DNA from: Pseudoneurospora amorphoporcata
Lineage: Eukaryota; Ascomycota; Sordariomycetes; Sordariales; Sordariaceae
Length of the DNA: 64,000 nt
Assembly: GCA_033297205.1 (NCBI GenBank)
Contig: MU859140.1
Location: 62,001-126,000 of the forward strand
Direction of reading: 5' to 3'
Below the pieces are notes generated by a model, which was not told the origin of the DNA, did no database searches, and saw only the letters and a program-made list of their open reading frames with translations. Below, one piece after another: positions 33,819 to 45,360 of the stretch. Position numbers and translations under genes: made by a program. Each line of letters begins with the position of its first letter. Position 1 is the first letter of the stretch.

Positions 33819-35249
33819 TGGATCATAGCACTCCGTCTAAGTGAGCCTGATGGAAGGGAAGAAAGGATGGAGATCCGAAGGGGAAAACGAGCGACGTTGC
33901 GCGGCGGCGCAAGAAATAAGCAAGGAATGTGATGGCAGGGAAGGGTGAAAGGAGAGAAATTGTTTTGGGATATCGGGTGGTTAGAGATCGAAGAGGTTGG
34001 AGCTTAGGTCAGCTTCTTAGGTTGTTTGAGCTTGGTAGCACAGGGTACAGTTAGTTGCCAGCCAGAGAGATATCGAGGGTATGTACGTGTACACATCCAA
34101 CAAACAAAACCTGAACGAAAAGCTAAGTAGTATGTACACTATGTCTTTATTATCGGGATCTTCCTCGAGGAACCGCTACAAGAAGTGGAGATACTACACG
34201 TGTATGATCGTCGCAAAGAAAAAGGAGGCCTCGCAACTCGCAAGAACATCTTTCACGATGACCGGAATCGTCGGATATTGAACTGCAAATTGAACGGGCG
34301 CGACAGGAATTCACGGACTAGACTAGAACTCGCTCGCGATGGATGACAGCGGGAGCGGAAGCCCCAGCTCGAGCTTGTGAGTCTGGCTTCTCCTAGTCGA
34401 ATTGTCGGTTTTGGATGGATGGTCATGGATCTGAAATCTGAAAGAAAACAAAAGTGACGCTTGTCGGCTCGTCCGGCAACGGCGGCGCCAACGAGACAAG
34501 CTCCAGCCCAACGAGGTCGACGGCCGCTATATCTACGCGACAAGTTGGCTGGCAGGTTATCATGATTTGATCCCTAAATTGCCTGCCCCGGTCAGAAGCT
34601 TATGTCAGCCAAGCTGGAAGCTTATCGCAACGCCAATCGGGGGGCTCCACTTTATCAAGCCCTGGTCGACCTGGGGCTCGGCGGAATTTGCTGCGGCGCT
34701 CAATAAAATTCGAGACCCAAATCTTTTTCTGTTCCCGACTCTTGACATCTTCCTGAGTTCTGTCTCTCAGCACAACGACATCACCCAAGCCCAATTCGAG
34801 AAACAGCATGACAGGATCATGAACTAAACTCTCGGGTACAAGCATTCGTTATTTGAATGCCCAATTGGATTTTGACGAGTCGTGACCGTTGTCGTCACTG
34901 CTAAATGGCCAGGCGCCTTCAAATCTCCATCCTCTTCGCCCATAACCTGGGCGCAATATCACTCCAAAGTGTAAGTTACAACTTCATCATTCCTTTGGCG
35001 CGCATGTCCAGAGAGTGTCACCAGTGTCCCATAGGCTTTGCTCTTGGACATCCCAAAGTTGCGGTGATGACTCCTTTTGTGCTTAGACAATATATCCTTC
35101 AGTGGATCGTTCTGTGTTAGCCTCTGTATTAGACTACAACGGTATCTGAGCAACATTATAATGGGGACCTCTTGGATGCGCTATGAAAACCTGTCTCTCG
35201 TTGACAATGCTAACATCCTCTCCCCATCAGGCCGATATGAGCAGACACA
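33819..35249. other. Divergent intergenic region upstream of SEN2
   Basis: 1.4 kb between the glucosyltransferase and SEN2 start codons. Short frames only, none supported. The region should hold two promoters. Confidence 0.5.
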
Positions 35250-37154
35250 ATGGCTGAAAACATGACCACTACTACAATGTCGGAACCTAGCGAGTCACCG
35301 AGTAAATGTGGGGAAGTAGCTCTTACGAGCATCGACCCCGCGGCAACATCTGCGCCGCCTCGGCCTCTCAGAGTTCCCTACCACCAGATCTACAAACTTC
35401 CTGCGCCACTTCGTACCTTTCCGCTGCCTACCTTCTACCCCAGCAACCCCCTTTCTCTCTTTCACCTTGCCTTCGCGTGGTTGAGACAAGTGTTGTTGCC
35501 TCCGCCCGCCGAACCATCAGTGATACATGAGGGAATCTGGGATCCCGATACTCGCTCCGTACACGTTAAGGACCCTAAGTCCATCCGCGCCTTGTGGGAA
35601 CAGGGCTTCTATGGAAAGGGAAGCTTGAGTCGTAGTGAACCCAACTGGTTTAAGAGAGAGCTTAGCCGCCGCGGTCTTGACGGGACAACGGTCAGCGAAG
35701 AGCGCACCGTGTCACGCCGTGAAGAACGCAAGCAGGTCAAATGGGAGCGAGCAAAGGCAGAGCTGGAGGCCATCGAGAAGCAAAAGCTCGAGGAAGCCCA
35801 GCTCAACAGTGAAACTGTAAATGCTGCTGTCCCAGAGCCTACTGCTGCCGGGTCCAAGCCCGAGCTTGAAGTTCTACCTGCCTCTCTTCCTGATCCTGAT
35901 CTCTCTGCCACTTCAACCGCTTCATCATCCCTGGCTGCGCCTACGGACGAGTTTGTTCCCAAAACAGTAGCACAGGGACACATCGTCGAGCACAAAGCAC
36001 CGGTTGGCCCCTTGGAGCTTCTGGCCCTGCCTAACTCGTATGCTCTTGTCCGAGGCGAGGAGTCGGTGCTATCGCAACCTGGACCGGCAACCACTTTTGA
36101 GGATGCGCGAAAGGAATTCAAGCCGCCTGTTGGTCCCATCGAGTTGTTGGCTCTCCCCAATTCTCTGGCCGATCTTGTCGCACTATCAGTCGTATCCGTC
36201 TTGAGCGAGGACGTCGGTATTGATGAAGACGAGTCTTCAAAGGATCAGGTGGAGGCAAGTGCCTTGACCAACGACGAACCCGAGACCAGCGCAACCGAAC
36301 TCAACGATACCAACTCTTCTGTTTCCTCCCCTCCCTCTACGGGCGGACTGCCAGACAGCCAGCCAGCACAGGAAGACACTCCCGCCACTCCTGAGAGGAG
36401 GAAGAGTGTCCGCTTCTCCCCCACCGTCGAGTCCACCACATTCCAGCACACCGATGCAGCCTCTGATGTCAAGAACAACAACGGCTCGCCTGACACTGAA
36501 GCCATCTCTTCTGCTGTTCCTGCCGTCGAAAAGCCCATCATCACTGATGTCGTACCTGCCGTTTTCCCCGAGGAGTTGGTTGACAAGGAACACTTCCAGC
36601 TGGCCCCCGAGGAGGCCTTCTTCTTGGCCTTTGGCCTCGGTGCTCTCCGCGTTGTCGACCTAGTCACCAAGGCTCCCATCTCAAACGAGCAGCTTCTCAC
36701 CAAGCTTCGTGCCAATTCTTACTTCCCTCCCCGGTCCGTCGATGACCTCAGGCCCGAGGATCCCTTCCTCGTACAGTACGCCGTCTATCACCACTTCCGC
36801 TCCCTCGGCTGGGTCCCTCGTCACGGTATCAAGTTTGGCGTCGACTGGATCATCTACCAACGTGGCCCGGTCTTTGACCACTCCGAGTTCGGTATCATGG
36901 TGGTGCCATCGTTCTCCGACCCTCGCTGGAGCGAGTACGAGCACGAGGAGTCCAAGAAGAGCTGGTCTTGGCTGATGGGTGTCAACCGTGTGTTGGCTCA
37001 TGTACTCAAGAGCTTGGTCCTCGTCTATGTTGACGTGCCGCCTCCGCCAGTGTTCGACGAGGAAATGAAGAAGGGCGGTATTTCGGCTGCCCTCAAGAAG
37101 TTCACGATCCGTGAGGTTATGGTGAGACGTTTCTCTGTCAACCGCAACAGGTAG
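35250..37154 (+). CDS. sen2: tRNA-splicing endonuclease subunit Sen2 (catalytic)
   Basis: A single exon of 634 aa. The C-terminal nuclease domain carries the catalytic triad of Sen2/EndA: Tyr536 in GVDWIIYQRGP, His544 in FDHSEFGI and Lys587 in HVLKSLVLVYV. The N-terminal domain (YHQIYKLPAPLRTFPLP, IWDPDTRSVHVKDPKSIRALWEQGFYGKGSLSRSEPNW split here by a linker) is the conserved Sen2 head. The enzyme cuts the 5' splice site of pre-tRNA introns with Sen34, Sen15 and Sen54. Between head and nuclease lies a long acidic, Ser/Thr-rich, probably disordered linker with a duplicated short motif at about residues 250 and 291 (PVGPLELLALPNS and PVGPIELLALPNS). Two of the three intact tRNA genes in this window have introns that need this enzyme. 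Confidence 0.95.
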   Translation: MAENMTTTTMSEPSESPSKCGEVALTSIDPAATSAPPRPLRVPYHQIYKLPAPLRTFPLPTFYPSNPLSLFHLAFAWLRQVLLPPPAEPSVIHEGIWDPDTRSVHVKDPKSIRALWEQGFYGKGSLSRSEPNWFKRELSRRGLDGTTVSEERTVSRREERKQVKWERAKAELEAIEKQKLEEAQLNSETVNAAVPEPTAAGSKPELEVLPASLPDPDLSATSTASSSLAAPTDEFVPKTVAQGHIVEHKAPVGPLELLALPNSYALVRGEESVLSQPGPATTFEDARKEFKPPVGPIELLALPNSLADLVALSVVSVLSEDVGIDEDESSKDQVEASALTNDEPETSATELNDTNSSVSSPPSTGGLPDSQPAQEDTPATPERRKSVRFSPTVESTTFQHTDAASDVKNNNGSPDTEAISSAVPAVEKPIITDVVPAVFPEELVDKEHFQLAPEEAFFLAFGLGALRVVDLVTKAPISNEQLLTKLRANSYFPPRSVDDLRPEDPFLVQYAVYHHFRSLGWVPRHGIKFGVDWIIYQRGPVFDHSEFGIMVVPSFSDPRWSEYEHEESKKSWSWLMGVNRVLAHVLKSLVLVYVDVPPPPVFDEEMKKGGISAALKKFTIREVMVRRFSVNRNR

Positions 37155-38158
37155 AAAGAATAACCAGGGTTTGTGTGTTGACGAGGAATGGATTTACCTA
37201 TACAGCATTGCATGGCGTCTGGGGTTTTGGGTTTTCTGACGGGATCGGAAAAAATGGTTATAGACTGTAGCACCACTTGCATGGTTGAATTCTTGGTTTG
37301 AGCTATAACAGAGAGCATCCTGGACAATATTCTGGTAACTGGTTTACACATATTCAAATGGAATCGCGTGAATGGATATAGACACTTACCCTCATTTCGA
37401 TCTGACTCGCCCATATTATGTCTGCGAGTTCAGGGGCAGGTATCTTAAGAACCCAAACGCAACACTCCATATTCTTCCACACGGAAACAACAAATGTGAT
37501 GGTTCATGACCGCAACTCGTAACATCCCTCGCTTTTTCCATCATCCACTATACAAGATGCAACCCTTCCTTCCAAATATCCGAGAAAAAGAAAAAGAAAG
37601 ACAATAATCGAGATCCTTGAATCACCCTTCCCCCAGGTGTATCATCGACCCTTAGACTTATTTACACGGCAGGAGCGAGGGTTAGGGTTGACTTCGACGT
37701 CCAACATGAAGCTGCATGTCTCGATCTTGGTGTTTCTTTCCATCAGCCGTTGAACGTTCTTGACAATCAAAAACGATATGATGCGGTCATATCAACCTAG
37801 GCAAGATGGAATCTGGGGACACTGTGTCGTTTAATCACTGCCAAATAGCACGGAAAGTACCTTCCCCAGGGTCCCACGTGACGCTGATTGCACAAAATTC
37901 CCAGCGTATTTAATCACAGCCTGAAACATTAACAGCAACCAACAACCACGTCAATCACAAATCTCACAACTCAACAACTAAACAAACCAAAAGTTCTAGC
38001 CGCGCAGTCCTGTTTACCTGATTTGTTTCAGACCACAGCTTCCAAGATAATATACGAACATCCTCACCAACCAACCCATCAGGAAACGAAACCAGACCCA
38101 AAAATAAACAACCATCCAAGACACCGTTTGGTCTCACCGAACAATCCATCCATCCAAA
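37155..38158. other. Intergenic between SEN2 and NTM1
   Basis: SEN2 3' flank and NTM1 promoter. The last ~230 bases are rich in CA/AAC triplets, typical of a Neurospora-type leader. No gene seen. Confidence 0.5.
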
Positions 38159-39005
38159 ATGTCAGACACAAACGAAAACGACCACTTCCCCCAGCTCACA
38201 TCGGACTCCACACCCGGTACCGGCGCCGACGCCTCCATCTCCAAAGAACACGGCCTCGCCTACTGGGAATCCATCTCTGCCGACGAGAACGGCATGCTCG
38301 GCGGGATTCCCAGCGTCGCCGGCTTCGCCAACACGTCCAAGATCGACCTGCAGGGCTCTCGCAATTTCCTGGCCAAGTTCGGCATCGGTTCCAAGTCCAA
38401 ACCTGGGCTAAAGCATTGCCAGCGCATCCTAGAGGGAGGGGCGGGCGTGGGACGAATCACGGAGGGACTACTTACTGAACTACTGGATGAGGAGAAGGAC
38501 GGAAAAGTGGATGTGGTTGAGCCGATTGCCAAGTTCACGGCCAAGTTGCAGGGAAAAAGGGGCGTGGGGAAGGTGTATGTGATGGGATTGGAGGAGTGGG
38601 TGCCTGAGTTTAAGTATGATTTGGTGTGGACGCAGTGGTGTGTCGGGCATTTGACGGATGAGCAGCTGGCGGAATACCTCAAGAGGTGCAAGAGCGCGTT
38701 GACCGAAGATGGGTTAATTGTGATCAAGGAGAACACGACGGTGTTGGGGAACGATGAGTTTGATGCGGAGGATAGTAGTGTTACGAGGTAAGTCTTGACC
38801 GTCGTTTCCGGGTGGGACAAGATGTGGAAACGGGGTGTGGTTTGTTGACGTGACTAACGATTTCAATGACAGAGGCGAGGAGACCTTCCAGAAGATCTTC
38901 CAAAAGGCTGGATTGAAGATTGTCAGGGCCGAGTTCCAAAAAGGCTTCCCCCAGACGAGGACTATGAAGCTTCTTCCGGTGCGGATGTACGCTTTGAAGC
39001 CTTGA
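38159..39005 (+). CDS. Protein N-terminal alpha-N-methyltransferase NTM1/Tae1
   Basis: The model is join(38159..38787, 38873..39005), 253 aa. It is a class I SAM-dependent methyltransferase with motif I as EGGAGVGRITEGLL, preceded by YWESISADENGMLGG and FLAKFGI, which are hallmarks of the NTM1/Tae1 family. DLVWTQWCVGHLTDEQL and LIVIKENTTVLG follow, and the second exon supplies FQKAGLKIVRAEFQKGFP. The family methylates the N-terminal (Ala/Pro/Ser)-Pro-Lys motif of proteins, including ribosomal proteins. The usual motif I Asp-Cys-Gly is Glu-Gly-Gly here. The gene is convergent with the kinase gene. Confidence 0.94.
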
Positions 39006-39526
39006 GTGGCTGGGAACGAAGAGCAAGCACCACGATCAGACGTACGCGCATGCACAGCAAACGACGAACGACAGGCATGGCTACTTCCGTTGGCCACCCT
39101 CGGTCAACGTGGGAAGGGTATCTTTAGGCACCCAAGGGCGAGAAGGCCGACACTTTTGGACTCTCGATTTTCTCAGTCCAGGTGGCTCGGTGAATCTTGC
39201 GCAGAATAAAACACCACGATTTTCTTCTTCATAATTCTTAGCGAGGACAAATGGCAGAGATGGAAACGACCTCACACCAAAAGGTCGTGCGTGGACTGTT
39301 TTGTTGGGCAGTAGGGAACAGCTCCAACCCGGCATCCGATGTGCCAAACACGCTCTGACTAACAGGATATTCTTATTTGAGCATCTTATGGTTCTCCTCA
39401 CTTACATATTAACCTGTTGTGTGCACATTATCCAAAGAGAACAATAGAGAACAAGAAATACACTGGATCCTTTTAACAGCTGTGATCACAAAATTCTTCC
39501 CACCCTCCCAGCCAGTCGTACCTTCT
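39006..39526. other. Convergent 3' flanks
   Basis: Between the stop codons of NTM1 and the kinase gene. Nothing recognisable. Confidence 0.5.
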
Positions 39527-41248
39527 CTAGACCCTAACCTCCACAACCCTCCACGGTCCAGCCACGTTCTCCCTTCCCCAAACCTCCTCCAAACTCTCCG
39601 GTTCATCGACGTTCCCTCCATGGTAAACCCTATAAGGATGTCTTTGCGGCAGCTTCAAGGCCTTCCTAAGTATCTCCTTCGCCTCTGGCCCATCCCGTCT
39701 GAAGACAAATGGGGCAGTCTCAAACTCCTGGAACAGCGCCTTCCTTTTCTTTTCTTTGACAAACTCTTTGAAGTTGCGGGTATGCTGCTCCCATTGTAGA
39801 GCCTCCTTCTCCAAATCCCCTGCGGCTTCGATGATACGAGAGAGGGAGGGTGGACGCATGTGCGGTTGGAGTACAGCGTTGACTTGGTCTAGCTCGTTCA
39901 GGGTTTCGATCATGTTTTCGAGCTCGAGGAGGCGGCATCCATGGATGAGTTTTACATTATCATTGACAATGGTAGAAGTCGTACGTTCGGAGTTTGGGCC
40001 AAATCCCCACCACGAGCGAGAAGAAGTGGAAGGCTGCTCGTTACATAGTCCGGCGCCGGCGGTGGCGGCATTCGCCTTGGGTCTATGCCTATGTTTCGGC
40101 GTCGGTTGGTTCATTTGCTGGGCGATCTGCTTCACCACATCTCTACTCCGTTGGGGCTGAGGCCGGGACACCGGTAGTCGAATACTACGTGGACAGGCGT
40201 CCTTGATCGTGGGCGTCGCGCTCACGACCATGAAACGGAAGAAGTTGTTTAGGTTGCATTCATGAAACATGGCTAGATCCCATCGACGACGGTATCCTTC
40301 TGGTACAATCCCAGGCGGTCCAGGTTCTTTTAGCTGTTTGTCGAATGGTATTCCGCATTTATGGGAAAACTTCTCGGAGTCCAGGAGTGACTGGCTTGCG
40401 GTTCGAGCCATACCAAAGTCCCCAATGCAAAAACCTGGAAGAGGGTCTTCCTTGGTCCAATGAAGGAAGATGTTGCTGGCATGCAGGTCGCAGTGGTAGA
40501 CGGCTTCGTTGCCTCCTTGGTACATGACTTCCAAGGTCTCGCATATGTGGCGGATAGCACGCGCAACAAGTGAGATGGGAAGCTGGGGCAGATGCCTTTG
40601 AGGGGCTGGAGAATATTGACCCTGTGCCAACCAATCTTTTTCCGCTATGAAGTCGGGGATGTAGGGATTCACCAAGCTATAGAGGGTCCCACCGTTGCAG
40701 AACTTCCAGTAACTCACTTGATAGCTCAGATGAGTACCTGCTCTTTCGGTCTCCTGGTAAGCAAGAACTTGTTCATAATTAAGAAGTGTAATCCATCTTG
40801 GCTGGTAGTCCGCCAGACGATGGGAACTAATGAGGCGGCGCAGGATCCTGATCTCGGCTGGCTCCTCATGCTCGAGAGTCGAAAGACATAGTTTCCTGTC
40901 CACTTTTTGAACCGCCTTCAGGCCTGTCTCTCTGTCCTGGACGAGCTGAGCATGACTTTGAACTCCGTAACCCAGTTCGCTGACAAAGTAATATCGTTGA
41001 TGGGGGATGGTGGAGTCAAAGCGGTACACATAGCCGGGCCTAGGGGCAAGCTGATCGTGTTGTTCAGTGAGACGCATAATTCGTGACAAACACTGGCCGT
41101 GTTCTGGATGATAAGGATGGTGAGGACGATCTCTTGCATTGATAGACCCGTCCCCATGTTCATATATCCCGCGGTGCAGAGAGTCGGTCGGACTACGGGG
41201 ATGGGAGATCATGAGGCCAGAGAAGCTTGTAGTGTGTTCCAAAGCCAT
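39527..41248 (-). CDS. Atypical protein kinase-like protein (HCD catalytic loop)
   Basis: A single exon of 573 aa from an ATG at 41248. It has a kinase fold with a degenerate Gly-rich loop (SELGYGVQSHAQL), a VAIK-like lysine (GLKAVQKV), an alpha-C Glu in the segment EPAEIRILRRL, the catalytic loop HCDLHASNIFLHW (Cys in place of the usual Arg of HRD), DFG as IGDFGMA, and a segment PEGYRRRWDLAMF in the place of APE...D.WS. All residues needed for phosphotransfer are present, so it may be active, but it belongs to no kinase class I recognise. A C-terminal extension of about 180 residues is helical and charged (EFVKEKKRKALFQEFE). Likely a lineage-restricted fungal kinase. Confidence 0.82.
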   Translation of the reverse strand: MALEHTTSFSGLMISHPRSPTDSLHRGIYEHGDGSINARDRPHHPYHPEHGQCLSRIMRLTEQHDQLAPRPGYVYRFDSTIPHQRYYFVSELGYGVQSHAQLVQDRETGLKAVQKVDRKLCLSTLEHEEPAEIRILRRLISSHRLADYQPRWITLLNYEQVLAYQETERAGTHLSYQVSYWKFCNGGTLYSLVNPYIPDFIAEKDWLAQGQYSPAPQRHLPQLPISLVARAIRHICETLEVMYQGGNEAVYHCDLHASNIFLHWTKEDPLPGFCIGDFGMARTASQSLLDSEKFSHKCGIPFDKQLKEPGPPGIVPEGYRRRWDLAMFHECNLNNFFRFMVVSATPTIKDACPRSIRLPVSRPQPQRSRDVVKQIAQQMNQPTPKHRHRPKANAATAGAGLCNEQPSTSSRSWWGFGPNSERTTSTIVNDNVKLIHGCRLLELENMIETLNELDQVNAVLQPHMRPPSLSRIIEAAGDLEKEALQWEQHTRNFKEFVKEKKRKALFQEFETAPFVFRRDGPEAKEILRKALKLPQRHPYRVYHGGNVDEPESLEEVWGRENVAGPWRVVEVRV

Positions 41249-41886
41249 GATACTCCCATTATCTGAAGTGGCACATACAAAACCATGTCTCTGGTCTACT
41301 CGTCATAATCACGACCATGGGAGAAATTGACTTGTGCGTGATTTGGACGTTGTAAAATGGCTTGGAAACGAGTGATCACATCTCGCACGTGAAGTGTGTG
41401 GAAAATATACCAAGCAGAATGCTTGGGATAGGGGGGGAAGGAACTTGAAAAATGCGTCGAGTTGTCAAACAAGAACCGCTCAGGAGTGTCTAAGGTACTT
41501 AATAAGGGGCTTATCCTAGTGTCCCGCGGTCATATCTCCTATTACACTAGCTTGGGTGCCTTGACTTGCTGTAGTCGTCCAGCTCTCTTCATCGTGGAAG
41601 TCTGTGCCGTCATACTACAGTCAGTGATAATGACAGGTAGCTCGGTGCGGACTGGAGTTTCCAATGGATTGACATTGTTGTTCAGGTATGTATAGGTTCA
41701 AAGTGGTATTTGTAGATCTCTGTCTCCTTGTGTTGCTTCATCTGTCCCTTTGTCTTGTTCCGCGCCCAGCAACCTGGTCTGCATGCAACAAAACGCAGAA
41801 ACACTCACATGAATGAGGAATTGTTGATCAACATCACTGTTTTTTGTTTTGCGCATATATGAAGTTCGCGGCTGTGATACTTGATG
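41249..41886. other. Kinase promoter and PEBP 3' flank
   Basis: Both neighbours are on the minus strand. No gene was seen here. Confidence 0.5.
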
Positions 41887-42821
41887 TTAGCCATAGAAAC
41901 TCCATGAACCGCTCGTAATATGTTCCGACTTACCCAAGGGCGCTAATCCATTCTCAGCCGCCCAATCCCTGACACCATGCGTCTTGCCATTCACCACTTT
42001 ATCATATCCCCAGCGCTTTCTTTGCTTGGGCTTCGACAAGTGCAGCTTCTCGCTTGTTCCATTGACCGGTGCAAGGGCCAAGATGACATATCTGTGCTTT
42101 CCAGTCTTTTTGGGCGGAGCCGGGGGTGTGTAAGACACCACGTCCTCCAAACTTTGGCGGGAAAGCGACAAAGGGCATCGCTGGGGCTCAGTTGGTTCGT
42201 CGGTGACGGGATACTCCTCTGTGTCCAGATGTCCGACGGCAATCCAGTGGCAGAACTCTGACCATTTGGGGTCATCTCGTGATGGGGCATCGGGATCAGT
42301 AATGACAATAACAAGACTTGTGCTGGAGCGAAGGAAGCAAGTTGTAGGTGATAACGGATCCTTGAGGAGAACGGAGGGTGTATCTTGAAGGTCCTCCGGG
42401 TTAAGGGTGTTGCCCAGTGATGCTTGGTGATCATCGGACCATTTCGCTTCCAAGTTCAGTATGGGGATAAAGTCATCGATGACTGTTGATAGTAGGTAGC
42501 CGTTAGTTCGTGAGATCACTCCGGGTTTCCTGACAACGATCGACCCACCAGTTGGAATGATCTCTGCTTTCTTCAATCTGTATGGTGCGTTTCCAGGAGG
42601 TTAGGACCAGGACAGTGTCACTTTTACAGAGTGGATGTATTGAATATAAGTATCACTTACGCCTCTCTCACCCCTTCAGTCGTCGCCGCCGATGTTTCTG
42701 GCTTGGGTCCAACAGCGAGCTTACCAGCTAAGACATGTTGATCCGGGAGCCCGACCAGGCTCGCAGCATGGCCCAAACTGGCAAGCAGTGCAGGGATAAC
42801 AAGACCGAACGCAGGCTTCAT
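41887..42821 (-). CDS. Secreted phosphatidylethanolamine-binding protein (PEBP) family
   Basis: The model is complement(join(41887..42577, 42661..42821)), 283 aa. Exon 1 encodes a signal peptide (MKPAFGLVIPALLASLGHAA). The PEBP fold shows DPDAPSRDDPKWSEFCHWIAVG (given in two halves: DPDAPSRDDP and EFCHWIAVG), the ligand-pocket signature DPDxP...CHW, then GKHRYVILALAP. PEBPs bind phospholipid headgroups; fungal members include the carboxypeptidase Y inhibitor Tfs1, which is cytosolic. Here the signal peptide suggests export or a vacuolar/cell-wall role. Downstream, KPKQRKRWGYDKVV is a basic insert. Function beyond the fold is not known. Confidence 0.9.
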
Positions 42822-43626
42822 GATTGCGCTTTTCAAAATCCAAGTGGCTGGACTCGTGGTTCAGTTAAAGATGATATGAATGGCGAACGATAGGGAGCTC
42901 AGTAAAAGGCAGATGTTGTTGTCGTCATGTTCCTCCAACCTGTCGGGCGAAACTGGGTGGGGAGGCCTTATCAGCAGTGACTGATAAGAATCCATGATGT
43001 CATAACAGAATACCTTGCATAACAACGGAAAGTACAACTGGTCCCTTTAATTGTCCGTCTTGAAACTGAAATGGTGGGATTCATTGAAGTTTTCCTTTTT
43101 ACTTCCTCAGACTGAGATATTGAAAGAACGTCGTTGTTTAGATCATTTGAAGTACCTCTAGGCACCTTCTAGGTAATCAATCCTGGTCATGAGAACCTTG
43201 CTGGTTAAGCTGTTAAGGTGGGCAGGTACCGTACCCGAGACTATTCCTCCAGCTTCCCGTGGGTGGTAATTTTGGGCTGCCCTGCTCTTTGAATTCTTCC
43301 ATCCCGCCAAGTGGAACATACCTATCATTTTCACACCACCTCATTATGTTCCACGCTTCGAATACACGGAAGTCCTGAATTAATCATCGCCGCCTCCAGC
43401 GGCAGACCACTGATGTGTCTTCTCGCTTGTCTATGTTTTCAATTAACGTCATTTTGTCGTCATCAAGTTCATTTGCTTCTCATCGTCCCAACTCATAAGA
43501 ACTTCCCCGCCGCGGTTCGCGATGGGAGGCGCGTAGGCCAAGAACTGGAATTCCCCAACTGGAGCAAACAAATCCCTTGTACATAGCTAGGCGGACAAAT
43601 TTGCCTTTACTTGGAATCACGATGAT
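42822..43626. other. Divergent promoter region, PEBP and esterase-like genes
   Basis: No gene seen in 805 bases. It must contain promoters for both flanking genes. Confidence 0.5.
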
Positions 43627-45360
43627 ATGAAAGTCCTGGGGCGTTCCCATTCACCGGCTCTATGTGCCTCGACATGTTACCGAACAACTTTCTTCCTATA
43701 CCAACAACAAACCTATCGTCACATTTCTTCTTCACCCACACTTTACCTCAATCTCCATAACAACCATCCAGCACAAGTAATGCACAAATTCAGGGACAGG
43801 ATGTCTTCCCTTACCGACAGCGCTGCCGCACACGTGCACCTAGACCGGGTCGAAAGCATCAGCCGAGGCCATACTCCCCGACACTTCTCCAGACAGTCGA
43901 CTCCTCAGCCTCCCGCATCACCGATCGAGCTCCTTCGAAGCCACGTCCATCCTTTTCCCTCCCTGTCCGAAGCCCTAGCAGGCATTAACAAGGACATCTT
44001 TCGATACTTCGACTCATTCGGCTCCGCCAAAGTCCTGCTCATCGGCGACTCGTCCCATGGCACCTCCGAGTTCTACGCCTTCCGTGCCGCTCTGACGCGC
44101 TACATGATCGAACACCATGGGTACACCATAGTCGCCTGCGAAGCCGACTGGCCCGATGCCGAGTCCATCGACCGATACGTCCGTCGGCGCCCAGGGCCGG
44201 GACCGCCCGCCACCATCGAGCCCGAAGCCGAAGCACGGCGCGCAGGGAGAGAGCCGAGCTTCGTGCGGTTTCCACGGTGGATGTGGAGGAACAAGGAGAC
44301 ACATGACTTCGTCGAGTGGCTAAGGGGTTGGAACGAAGGCAAGGAAGTGAAAAAGGAGGCCACTGGATTCTACGGATTGGATCTGTACAGCATGGGTTCA
44401 TCGATGCGCGCAGTCATTGATTATTTGGAACATGTCGATAAGGATATGGCGCAGGTTGCGAGACAGAGATATTGGAGATTACTTGAATGGTCCGAAGATC
44501 CACATGAATATGGGCTGGAGACACTGGTGTCTGCGGGCAAAGGGTTCAAAGGCTATGAGGACGATGTGGTGCAGATGCTAAAAGCCCTGCTGAGTAAAAG
44601 GCTCGAATATGAACGGATAAAGTGGGACGGGGAGGAATTTCATGGAGGAGAGCAAAATGCGAGATTGGTAAAGGGTCGGTTTTTCTTTACGGTGCAGGTT
44701 CCCGATTTGTTACTAACTTGACCCTCACCAGATGCGGAACACTACTACAGAGCCATGTACTACGCACGCGACGAATCCTGGAATCTTCGCGACACCCACA
44801 TGTTCGAGACACTCCAGCGTATCCTCGACCACCGTGGCTCCCACTCAAAGGCAATTGTGTGGGCGCATAACAGCCACATTGGAGATGCCCGGGCGACCAG
44901 CATGAGCTGGTCCGAGGATGAAATCAATGTTGGACAGCTGTGCAAAGAGGCTTATGGTAAGAAGGCCCTCAGCATCGGCTGCTTGGGATACACGGGTAAG
45001 GTTGCCGCCGCCAAACGTTGGGACGGAGACATGATTGTTATGCATGTCAAGCCAGCCTTGCCCAACAGTTATGAGCGACTGATGCACGATACCGGTATCA
45101 AGAACTTTGTGTTGGATCTGAGGACAAAGCACTGCGATAAGGCTTTGAGAGAGGTTTTGATGGAGAAGAAACTGGAGAGGTTCATTGGAGTGATCTATGC
45201 GCCCGCGACGGAGAGACAGTCACATTACTCGTTTGCCGTGCTGCCTGAGCAGTTTGATGGCATTGTTTACTTTGATGAGACTGAAGAGGTTGGAGCTTTG
45301 GAGGTTCATCAGCCTCATGGGCCACTTGAGTTTGACGAGACATGGCCTTTCGGGTTGTGA
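43627..45360 (+). CDS. Erythromycin-esterase-like protein (PF05139 family)
   Basis: The model is join(43627..44674, 44732..45360), 558 aa. Family motifs: VLLIGDSSHGTSEFYAFR (catalytic-type His in GDSSHGTSE), VACEADWPDAESIDRYV, VEWLRGWN, FYGLDLYSMGSSM, AIVWAHNSHIGDA and LSIGCLGYTGKV. In bacteria, members hydrolyse macrolide lactones or belong to the succinoglycan-linked EreA/ChaN-like fold; the fungal substrate is unknown, so resistance should not be assumed. The first ~50 residues (CYRTTFFLYQQQTYRHISSS) look like a mitochondrial presequence; in-frame ATGs at about 43780 and 43801 would give a version without it. The donor AAGG/GTCGGT is slightly unusual. Confidence 0.9.
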
